Positions 40,719 to 48,058 of a stretch of DNA of 64,000 bases are shown here, piece by piece. How positions within the stretch are numbered: the stretch's first letter is position 1; every line of letters starts with the position of its first letter. Position numbers and translations under genes: made by a program. Source of the DNA: CAZJYI01 sp964550025 (lineage in GTDB: Bacteria; Verrucomicrobiota; Kiritimatiellia; UBA8416; CAYOBW01); the NCBI GenBank assembly GCA_964550025.1, contig CAZJYI010000025.1, positions 31,458 to 95,457 of the forward strand, written 5' to 3'. The notes under the pieces are model-generated. The model searched no databases and was not told the origin of the DNA. It saw only the letters and a program-made list of their open reading frames with translations.

Positions 40719-42761
40719 TCACTCCACCGGCTTCAGGACAAGACAGTCGACGCCGACCATGAACTGCCTCTTGGCCTTGTCGTTGGCGCCAACGATGCGG
40801 AACTCGACGAGGTTGTCGCCCTCTTTCAATACTGCTTCGCCCAATGTGATCCGCTTGGCGACGACCTCGGGGTTGTAGAGGTCGAGTGACTCATGCAGCA
40901 CATCTCCATTGACGGCGATACGGACGACGGCGTAGTCGTCGGCCTTTGTCAGGTGAGCGTCGATCGTGTAGCGCCCGGCCCGTTCGACAGGCAGGCGGAA
41001 GACGAGACGGTCGTCCGGCTTGGCCTGCGTCCACCAGACCTGCACGCCGCGGCTCCAGATGTCTTCGCGCCAGGTCTGCTCCCGGGTCGTGCCGCCCGTA
41101 CGCTCGGCAATCTCGAGCTTCTCGGCCTCGATCGCGCCCGGTATGCGGTAGACCTCCACCACGTCGTCCTGCTTGCGGGCTATGGGCAGCGCGGCGCTCT
41201 CCGGATCCGGCGCGACGTTGCATGTCGCGCCGGGTCTCGCATACCAGAAAGTCGCCGGCGCGTAGTTCATCTCGGTCTTCTTCCAATGCCAGAGCTCCAT
41301 GTCGACCTGGAGAGTGCTGTTGAAAGGGATCGCGTCCAGCGCCCGGTAGCGCGAATTGACGCTCATGCCCGGCGCGTTGTTCCCCGCCCCTGTCGGCTGG
41401 GCGTGGAACGGCGCTTCAAAGAACTCCGACCGGCACCAAGCGTACCCGTAGTAGTCCTCCGTGCCCGTCCCGAAGTGCGAAGGGAACGCCTCGCCGTCGA
41501 CGAAGATCTTCTCGTCCCCTTCGCCCCACCACGCAGACGCGCCATTGAAGAGGGTCAGCGTATCGCCCACGTAGACGCCCTGCCCTTTGACCGTGGCATA
41601 GTTCACGTCGAACGCGCCGTGATGCGCACCCTTGTTCGTCTGTGTTTCCACCTTCGTCAACTGGCGCCAGGTGGCGTGGAAGTGCATCGACCGCTCGTCC
41701 CACGTCCACTCGCCGGTGCGGATGTCGCACAACGTGGCATGGACAAGCTGACCCCCGAGGTTGTGCAGCGTCACGCGGCACGTCTTCCGGAACGGCATGC
41801 TCCAGTAACTCGTCATCGCCCCGCCCGGGACAACCGCCGTGTACCAGGTGCGGTGAGGATGGAACTGGTGCCCGGTCCCGAAGAAGTCACCGACCGGACA
41901 CCAGACCGTACGGTCGCCGTCGAAGGCGATCTCGAGCACCGTCGAGCGCAGCGCCTGGTCGGGGTCCTCGGCGGCCACCAGGATCGCCAGCTCGCGGATA
42001 GCCGCCGGGCCTTCGAGCTCGACCGACAGACTCTTTCCCGGTTCCAGGCGTGTGCCGGGCAGCATGGCGAGCGACGACGTCTCCGGCGGCCGGCTCAGCG
42101 ACAGGTCGCGCTGCACCCGGGCAATCAGCGGCCGGAGTTGCGCCAGCCTCTCCATCGTGAACGACTCCAGGGGCGTGCCTTGCGCGTAGGTGCGGTAGTT
42201 GATCTGGTAGTAGAATGGCCCCTTGCGCGGCTCTTCGTAGGTGATCCTGCAGCTCTTCGCGTAGGGAATCGGCAGGTACAGGTTGTGCCCGCGTCGGTCG
42301 TACTCCGTGTGCGGCGACACGCCCTGCCCCAATGGCGGCAGGACCAGCAATCCCCCGTCGATCAGGTCCGCCATCGGCCCCTCGATGGCCGGGGTTTCGT
42401 CGCCGTCGATGTAGACCCGTAGCGTGTTGCGCGGCGCGGTGTGCCACGTGGCCCAGAAACGCACGATCGCGCCGGGACCCTCAGCGTCGAGCAACACGCT
42501 CTCCTTACGCCCTTCACGTGTGTCCGTTCTCACGAACTGGCCCTGGTCGCCGTTGGCAAACCAGGTTTCCTTCTTGTCGGGCGACGTTGCCGCCCGGTCG
42601 TAGCTGCTGAACTGGCGGCAGGTGTAGGCAGGGGCCGGCATTCGCGCCAATCGGTCCCGATCAACCATGTCCTTCAACAGGGATTCCAGCGTAACAGTGG
42701 TCGCGCCGGCCACGGCCGACGACAGCAGGAACGCGGCAACCAAGGTCACGGATGGTTTCAT
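40719..42761 (-). CDS. GH172-like (DUF2961) secreted glycosidase
   Basis: AGGAGG lies seven bases before the ATG at 42761, which overlaps the protease stop (TGATG). A signal peptide ('VTLVAAFLLSSAVAGA') precedes a DUF2961 double jelly-roll. Recognisable motifs are 'GPGAIVRFWATW' near the start, 'WWGEGDEKIFVDGEAFPSHFG' compressed around residue 390, and 'GTGTEDYYGYAW', which carry the Glu residues used in this family. Characterised GH172 enzymes include an alpha-D-fructofuranosidase and a difructose-dianhydride enzyme; related mycobacterial enzymes cut D-arabinan. A C-terminal CBM-like module of about 150 residues ends the protein. Its position after a sugar ABC operon suggests it releases the transported sugar. 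Confidence 0.88.
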   Translation of the reverse strand: MKPSVTLVAAFLLSSAVAGATTVTLESLLKDMVDRDRLARMPAPAYTCRQFSSYDRAATSPDKKETWFANGDQGQFVRTDTREGRKESVLLDAEGPGAIVRFWATWHTAPRNTLRVYIDGDETPAIEGPMADLIDGGLLVLPPLGQGVSPHTEYDRRGHNLYLPIPYAKSCRITYEEPRKGPFYYQINYRTYAQGTPLESFTMERLAQLRPLIARVQRDLSLSRPPETSSLAMLPGTRLEPGKSLSVELEGPAAIRELAILVAAEDPDQALRSTVLEIAFDGDRTVWCPVGDFFGTGHQFHPHRTWYTAVVPGGAMTSYWSMPFRKTCRVTLHNLGGQLVHATLCDIRTGEWTWDERSMHFHATWRQLTKVETQTNKGAHHGAFDVNYATVKGQGVYVGDTLTLFNGASAWWGEGDEKIFVDGEAFPSHFGTGTEDYYGYAWCRSEFFEAPFHAQPTGAGNNAPGMSVNSRYRALDAIPFNSTLQVDMELWHWKKTEMNYAPATFWYARPGATCNVAPDPESAALPIARKQDDVVEVYRIPGAIEAEKLEIAERTGGTTREQTWREDIWSRGVQVWWTQAKPDDRLVFRLPVERAGRYTIDAHLTKADDYAVVRIAVNGDVLHESLDLYNPEVVAKRITLGEAVLKEGDNLVEFRIVGANDKAKRQFMVGVDCLVLKPVE

Positions 42762-43612
42762 CACAATGCCTCCTCTTCATCATCGACGAGAGAACGCCCA
42801 CCGGACAGCAGATCCAGCAGGGCCGACGACGGGACGGCGAACTTCCAGACCATCTGCAGCCTGGTGGGTTTGCCGTGCTCCTTGGTGTAGTACACGGGAC
42901 GCGTGACCCTTGCGATGGCGGCTACGGCGCCGCTGGCATCGAGAATCGGTGCGCCGCTCGCCCCCTTGGCGTAGTCACACGTCACGGCGAGCTCGCGACG
43001 TCCCGCTTCCCGCGCGAAATCTCCGGCAACGATTCCGTCGGTCATTGTGTAGAAATGACTCACCGGGTGGCTTAGACAGTAAACGGGCATGCCGACCTCG
43101 AAGGTCGAAGCTACGGGAAGAGGGACTAGGTTGTCTGCATCCACTTTCAGAACGACGAGGTCGTTCGTCTCGCTCGAGGCCAGTATGTCCCGAACGGCAA
43201 ACACGCGCCCGTCGCGCGTCATGATTCCCATCGCCTCGCCCTTCTCGTCTTTATCGATGACGTGGTAGTTCGTCACAATCGCGCCGTCTTTGCTCACGAC
43301 GAATCCCGTGGCGATGCTCGTGTGCCACTTGTCGCATTTGCCGCACTGGTAGATCTTGCCCACGAGGACCACGCCGTCACGGCACCGCTTGTAGATCGCC
43401 TGCATGCCGAGAGACTTGCCGGTCGGCAGAAGCGTATTGAGCCGACAGCGCTTCTCCGCCGCCAGCTTCTCGCGAACGGCTGCCATCTTGACCGGTTCGC
43501 CCGCATCCAGCATCTCGCTGAGCTTCGCGGAGAACGAGCGCTTGATCGCGTCACAGTCAACGCTCTCGCTGCCTCCTGCGACGACGGCGGCACAGAGGAG
43601 GGCAGCCGTCAC
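42761..43612 (-). CDS. Trypsin-like serine protease with cysteine motif, exported
   Basis: The triad of a chymotrypsin-fold protease is complete: H117 in 'IVTNYHVIDK', D151 in 'SSETNDLVVLKVD' and S219 in 'YAKGASGAPILD'. Before it are 'YQCGKCDKWHTS' (a CxxC motif) and 'IATGFVVSKDGA'. The start is uncertain: the frame is open much further upstream, through repeat DNA and the neighbouring gene, so I chose the GTG at 43612, giving a short hydrophobic leader ('TAALLCAAVVAGG') but no clear ribosome site. It is sandwiched between a sugar-binding protein gene and the GH172-like gene, sharing TGATG with the latter. There is no PDZ domain, so it is not a full HtrA/DegP. Confidence 0.8.
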   Translation of the reverse strand: MTAALLCAAVVAGGSESVDCDAIKRSFSAKLSEMLDAGEPVKMAAVREKLAAEKRCRLNTLLPTGKSLGMQAIYKRCRDGVVLVGKIYQCGKCDKWHTSIATGFVVSKDGAIVTNYHVIDKDEKGEAMGIMTRDGRVFAVRDILASSETNDLVVLKVDADNLVPLPVASTFEVGMPVYCLSHPVSHFYTMTDGIVAGDFAREAGRRELAVTCDYAKGASGAPILDASGAVAAIARVTRPVYYTKEHGKPTRLQMVWKFAVPSSALLDLLSGGRSLVDDEEEAL

Positions 43613-43874
43613 TAACGGCGCCGGCCGTAGCGCGGTAATCTGTTCCGCGCGTCTGCCCACGACAAGGCAAACATCTGCGAAACAGCGACCCACAGGTCCG
43701 ATTTCTCGCGTCACCTTCTCTCTCCCATGGTCATGCGCGGAACAGGTTTCCGCGCTACCGGTGCCGACGTCTCTCTTCAGTAGCACCTTTCGATACAGCC
43801 CCGGCCACGGACATCCGCGCCACGCAGAGCGCCGATTGGAAATCGACGCGACGGTCACCGGCTGAAAGCCGGCG
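43613..43874. repeat. Intergenic palindromes between binding-protein and protease genes
   Basis: Two copies of a 24-base palindrome form an inverted pair: 43627-43650 (GTAGCGCGGTAATCTG...) and 43735-43758, the reverse complement at 22 of 24 positions. A third hairpin family lies at about 43855-43880 (arms CCGGCT and AGCCGG), reaching the stop of the binding-protein gene. No gene was seen. Confidence 0.7.
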
Positions 43875-44843
43875 CTACGGGATCGCTTCGCCGCCGGCGG
43901 CGACGTTGTCTTTGCTGAAGATGCGGGACCCGAGGACGATCTTCTTGGGAACCGTTTCTCCGGCGAGGATCTTAAGCGCCACGTCAATGGCTTCAGCGCC
44001 GCCGGTCGGGTACTGGAACGTGGCGGCGAGAATGCCCTGGGTGACGTAGGCCACGCCCTCGTGCGGCAGCGCGTCGATGCCGACGAACTTGATCGCGCCT
44101 TCGCGGCCGGCCGCCTTGGCGGCCAGGTAGGCGCCGTGCGCACCGGGGTCGTTGTGCGCGTATACGATGTCGACTTCCTCGAACCGAGCCAGCGCGGACT
44201 CCATCTCTTTGCGCGCGTTGGGCTCGAGCCATTTCATGTCGGCTTCGAATACGACCTCGATTTCGCTGCCCTCAATGCCGGCGCGAAAGCCGGTGTGCCG
44301 GTCCTGCCCCGGCATCGAGGTCATCAGCCCCTTGAGCTCGACGACCTTGCCCTTACCGCCCAGCGTCTCTTTGATCCACTCGCCCGCCGCCTTGCCGATC
44401 TTCTTGTTGTCGGCGCCGATGAAGCAGGTGTACTCCTCGCCGAGGACGGCGCGGTCCAGCACGATGACCGGGATACCCGCCTTGACCGCCTTGGCAACCG
44501 GCTCGGTAAGCGGCTGCGCCTCCTTGGGACTGATGATGAGGAGGTCCACCCCCGCACTGACAAACTCCTCGACGTGCGCACGCTGCTTCAGCGTGTCGTT
44601 CTGTGCGTCTTTGAAAACGACCTTCAGTTCCGGATGCTTGTCCGCGGCGGCCTTCACGTCGGCATTCATCTGAACGCGCCACGGCTCACCCAGGTTGCAC
44701 TGGCTCATGCCGAGTGTGTACTTCGCTGCTCCTGCCGCCTCGGGCGCTCCTTCCCCCTCAGCCGCCGGCTTCCCCCCCTTCTTCGGGCATCCCGCCGCCA
44801 GAACGCACGCTGCCGCTACCACCGGAACCATCCACTTCTTCAT
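43875..44843 (-). CDS. Sugar ABC transporter periplasmic binding lipoprotein
   Basis: The ATG at 44843 has AAGGAG upstream and gives a lipoprotein signal ('VVAAACVLAAGCPKK') with the lipobox Cys. The mature protein is a periplasmic-binding type 1 fold (Peripla_BP_4, RbsB-like): 'YTLGMSQCNLGEPWRVQMN', 'GVDLLIISPKEAQPLTEPV', 'GIPVIVLDRAV', 'DIVYAHNDPGAHGAYLAA' and 'KFVGIDALPHEGVAYV'. The 322 residues are typical. It is third in the operon ATPase-permease-binding protein, all minus strand. The ligand is probably a monosaccharide; related proteins bind ribose, galactose or similar sugars. Confidence 0.94.
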   Translation of the reverse strand: MKKWMVPVVAAACVLAAGCPKKGGKPAAEGEGAPEAAGAAKYTLGMSQCNLGEPWRVQMNADVKAAADKHPELKVVFKDAQNDTLKQRAHVEEFVSAGVDLLIISPKEAQPLTEPVAKAVKAGIPVIVLDRAVLGEEYTCFIGADNKKIGKAAGEWIKETLGGKGKVVELKGLMTSMPGQDRHTGFRAGIEGSEIEVVFEADMKWLEPNARKEMESALARFEEVDIVYAHNDPGAHGAYLAAKAAGREGAIKFVGIDALPHEGVAYVTQGILAATFQYPTGGAEAIDVALKILAGETVPKKIVLGSRIFSKDNVAAGGEAIP

Positions 44844-44973
44844 CCTCTGCTCCTTATTCGCAACCTTTCGGTGGACGACTACGCACGACGATAGCGGATG
44901 ACGAGGAGACAGTTCTCCCAATCGTCCACCGTAATCGTCGCCCGCTATCGTCAACCGATTCCCCTCCCCACCC

Positions 44974-45984
44974 CTACTTCCGTTTCTGCGTCATCACCGC
45001 CGCCAGAATGATCATGCCCGTCAGCATCAGCCGCCCGGCTTCGGGTACGGCATTGACGCTGAGTATCTTCTCCAGGTATCCGATCGTCAAGATGCCGATC
45101 AGGGTCAATCCCATGCCGCCGCGCCCCCCCATCAGGCTCGTGCCGCCGATGACTACCATGGCAATGGCGATGAGCTCGTACCCCGCCCCGGCCTCCGGGT
45201 CGCCCTGCTGCTCCTGAGCAGCCTGGCAGATCCCCGCCACGGCGGCGAGCATGCCGGAGGCCACGTAGGCGGCGAACTTGGCCCGCCGCACGGGAAGCCC
45301 CGACAGGCGGGCCGCCTCTTCGTTGCCGCCGATGGCGTAGAGTTGCCGCCCCCAGCGGTGACGTGCCAGCGCCAGCCAGCTCACGGCCAGACAAAGAAGG
45401 AAGACCACGGTTACCACGGAGAGGTTCTCTGCCAGAATGCGTGTGTCGATCACCCGGAAAAGCCCCGGTACGTCGACGTAGCGATAAGTCCCGTCGGCCT
45501 GCTGCACCGCCGTGGACACTTTCATGCCGCCGGACGCATATTTTGCCAGGCCACGCGCAAACACCATCATGCCCAGAGTCGCAATGAAGGGCTGCACGCG
45601 CCAGCGCGCGGCCGCGAGGCCGGACACGCTCCCGCAAAGCGCTCCCAGCAGAACCGCCACGGGCACGGCCAGCCAGCCGGACCAGCCCCAGTGGATGCAC
45701 ATCTTCGAGAAGCAGACCGCCACCAGCGCCAGCACGCTGCCGACGGAGAGGTCGATCCCGCCGGTCACGATCACCAGCGTCATGCCGCAGGCCAGCGTAC
45801 CGTACACCGAAGCCTGCCGGAGCGCGTCGCGGTGCGTCCCCGCCTTCAGAAACGCGCCGTCCGCGTGGAAAACGAATCCCACCAGCATCACCAGCGCGAA
45901 CGCGATAAACGCGCGCCCCGCCGGCGAACCGAGCCAGCGCACCGCCTTTGAGGTGAGCGTTTGCTTCAGGTTCATGTCTGCCAT
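44974..45984 (-). CDS. Sugar ABC transporter permease (RbsC-like)
   Basis: The ATG at 45984 lies six bases after GGGGAG. About eight to ten hydrophobic segments can be seen, and the family motif 'GMTLVIVTGGIDLSVGSVLAL' is diagnostic for the BPD_transp_2 group. The coupling helix region is 'YAIGGNEEAARLSGLPVRR', and 'VVIGGTSLMGGRGGMGLTL' is also conserved. The 336 residues match RbsC/XylH. It forms the inner-membrane pore with the ATPase encoded upstream. Confidence 0.95.
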   Translation of the reverse strand: MADMNLKQTLTSKAVRWLGSPAGRAFIAFALVMLVGFVFHADGAFLKAGTHRDALRQASVYGTLACGMTLVIVTGGIDLSVGSVLALVAVCFSKMCIHWGWSGWLAVPVAVLLGALCGSVSGLAAARWRVQPFIATLGMMVFARGLAKYASGGMKVSTAVQQADGTYRYVDVPGLFRVIDTRILAENLSVVTVVFLLCLAVSWLALARHRWGRQLYAIGGNEEAARLSGLPVRRAKFAAYVASGMLAAVAGICQAAQEQQGDPEAGAGYELIAIAMVVIGGTSLMGGRGGMGLTLIGILTIGYLEKILSVNAVPEAGRLMLTGMIILAAVMTQKRK

Positions 45985-46054
45985 CGCCATCTCCCCGTCT
46001 GCCGCGGTAGAGATCAGTAACCGTTCATCCGTTGCCGACGTCCCCAGCCTTCTC

Positions 46055-46088
46055 CCACTGATCACCGATCACTGGTCACTGATCACTT
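46055..46088. repeat. TGATCACTGATC-type repeat at the end of the ABC ATPase gene
   Basis: Variants of GATCACCGATCACTGG units overlap the last codons and stop (46069-46071) of the minus-strand ATPase gene. Same family as 21616-21690. Confidence 0.65.
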
Positions 46089-47625
46089 CTCCCCCACTCT
46101 CCCCCATCGCTGCCGCCAGCACCTTCTCGGCGGTGGCCTCCCCGGCGGCGAACTCGCGGGTCAGTCGCCCGCGATGAAGCACGATAATACGATCGCTCAT
46201 CGCAAGCAACTCCGGCATTTCCGACGTGATCAAAAGGATACCCATGCCCTGCGCCGTCCATTCGTTGAGCAGGCCGTAGATCTCGCGCTTGGCGCCCACG
46301 TCGATGCCGCGCGTCGGTTCGTCAAGCAGCAGGAAACGGGGAACCGTGCGCAGCCACTTGGCGATCACGACTTTCTGTTGGTTGCCCCCGGAGAGCTCCG
46401 CCACCGGCATGTCCAGCGATGCCGCGCGGAGCTGCAGGGGTCGCGTGGCCTCGCGCGTTGCCGCCGCTTCTTTTCCCGGCACACGCCACCCCATCGGGGT
46501 GAGACGCCTGAGATCGGCGAGGGTGGTATTGAATACAATCGAGTTCCCGGGCACGAGCCCACCGGCCTTGCGATCGTTCGTCACGTAGGCCACACCCGCG
46601 GCAATCGCGTCACCCGGGGCTCGGAACGCGGCCGCCCGGCCTCCGAACCGGACACTCCCCTCCGTCTGCGCGCCGTAGGCGCCGAAGAGTCCGGTCATCA
46701 GCTCTGTCCCGCCTGAGCCCTGCAGGCCGCCAATTCCTACGATCTCTCCCGCACGGACGTTGAAGGAGACATCCACCACGACCGGCTTCGCTCCCTTGCC
46801 GTTCGGGTAGACGCTGAACCCTTCGACGGCCAGCAGCTCATCGCCGGGATGCGGGGCGTGACGCGGGAAACGCTCATCGACCTTGCGGCCCACCATCCAC
46901 TCGATCAGCCTGGAGATCGGCAGTTCGGCCCTGGGCGCCGTGCCGATGAACCGGCCGTCACGCAACACGGTGATGCGGTCCGCCAGGCGCTCGATCTCCT
47001 CCATCTTGTGCGTGATGTAGACAATGGCGCAGCCTTTCTCCTTGAGCTGCGCCACCAGTTCGAAAAGGTGCTCGGCCTCGCGTGCGTTCAGCGCGCTGGT
47101 CGGCTCGTCCATCACGATAATCTTCGCGTCGCGTCCGAGGGCCTTGCCGATCTCGATCATCTGCTGGACACCGATGGGAAACTCCTCAACCGCGCGCGTC
47201 ACGTCGAGCTCGAGGCCGATGTTGCCGAGAACACGGCGCGCTTCCTGTTTCTGGGCGGCGTAGTCAACCCATCCCGCCCGCGTATTCTCGCGTCCAAGAA
47301 AGACGTTGTCGGCGACGGACATGGGGCGGACGAGCGAGAGCTCCTGGTGGATGACGGCAACGCCGTGTCGTTCGGCATCGAGCGGACCGCGCGGCGCAAA
47401 GGGCCGGCCCTCCAGGAGCATTCGTCCCCCGTCGGGCTGGTATACCCCGGCCAGGATCTTGATCAGCGTGCTCTTGCCCGCCCCGTTTTCCCCCGCCAGC
47501 ACATGGACCTCGCCGGCACGCAGCTCGAACGAAACGTCGTCCAGCACTTTGACCGAGCCAAAGCGCTTGCTGATCCCCTCCATGCGGAGGAGAGGTTGGT
47601 CTTCTCCAGTCATCCGGGTCATCAT
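46069..47625 (-). CDS. Sugar ABC transporter ATP-binding protein (RbsA/MglA-like)
   Basis: Two ABC domains are fused. The first has Walker A 'GENGAGKST' (45-53), Q-loop 'VIHQELSLV' and Walker B 'IIVMDEPTSAL', but its signature is the degenerate 'FPIGVQQMIEI'. The second has the degenerate Walker A 'GLQGSGGTELM', an intact signature 'LSGGNQQKVVIAKWL' and Walker B 'FLLLDEPTRGIDVG'. This asymmetry is normal for RbsA-type proteins. The last residues (GGEVISDQ) and the stop are encoded by a TGATCACTGATC-type repeat. The start is uncertain among several Met codons near 47625. It is first in the sugar operon. Confidence 0.95.
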   Translation of the reverse strand: MMTRMTGEDQPLLRMEGISKRFGSVKVLDDVSFELRAGEVHVLAGENGAGKSTLIKILAGVYQPDGGRMLLEGRPFAPRGPLDAERHGVAVIHQELSLVRPMSVADNVFLGRENTRAGWVDYAAQKQEARRVLGNIGLELDVTRAVEEFPIGVQQMIEIGKALGRDAKIIVMDEPTSALNAREAEHLFELVAQLKEKGCAIVYITHKMEEIERLADRITVLRDGRFIGTAPRAELPISRLIEWMVGRKVDERFPRHAPHPGDELLAVEGFSVYPNGKGAKPVVVDVSFNVRAGEIVGIGGLQGSGGTELMTGLFGAYGAQTEGSVRFGGRAAAFRAPGDAIAAGVAYVTNDRKAGGLVPGNSIVFNTTLADLRRLTPMGWRVPGKEAAATREATRPLQLRAASLDMPVAELSGGNQQKVVIAKWLRTVPRFLLLDEPTRGIDVGAKREIYGLLNEWTAQGMGILLITSEMPELLAMSDRIIVLHRGRLTREFAAGEATAEKVLAAAMGESGGEVISDQ

Positions 47626-48058
47626 GACCGGATGGCAGCAGGGCGTAAAGCCGATTAATGACGGATGTTGACGTCTCCCGGGCCACAGTACCGGCGACTA
47701 CTCCGGCGGCCGGATGTAGCGGAACGCGCCAAGCGTTCCGATCCCCGGAGTCGAAGCGCGTTCTCCCCGTAGGTCCCAAATCCGTTGCGACCATACCCCA
47801 CAGGCGAGGGCACCTCCATACGGGCGCATCTGCGATTCGTTGCGCTCTGAGTGGGGGACGCTCTTACGAGCGCACTACAAACGGGTGCGCCGGCGTTCGT
47901 AGTTCCGCCGTGAGGCGGTCCCCGGCGGGAAAACCAGCTTGCGCAACGAATCGCAGATGCGCCCCCTCCATGCCAGTTTCTTAGAGCATCGTTGCGCCTT
48001 TTGCTGTATACATGCATGAACACAGAGTCACGCCACCACTTTGGAGGGGGTAGCAGCT
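47626..48058. repeat. Divergent intergenic region with hairpin elements
   Basis: Between the divergent ABC operon and the giant beta-helix gene. A short hairpin at 47720-47740 has arms CGGAACGC and GCGTTCCG. The larger nested hairpin element, copy B, occupies 47822-47964. The beta-helix gene's ribosome site (GGAGGGGG) ends eight bases before 48059. Promoters for both directions must lie here, but none can be assigned. Confidence 0.65.
47822..47964. repeat. Nested hairpin element, copy B
   Basis: The outer arms 47822-47845 (begins GGGCGCATCTGCG) and 47941-47964 are exact 24-bp reverse complements. The inner hairpin 47854-47881 with 47896-47923 is homologous to that of copy A (shared GGGGACGCTCTTACGAGCGC). 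The outer arms share no sequence with those of copy A. Confidence 0.78.

Noticed and set aside
43613..44143. N-terminal extension of the trypsin-like protease to 44143
   Set aside because: It would overlap the sugar-binding-protein gene and translate palindromic repeats; the Arg/Ser/Pro-rich sequence is out-of-frame coding DNA.
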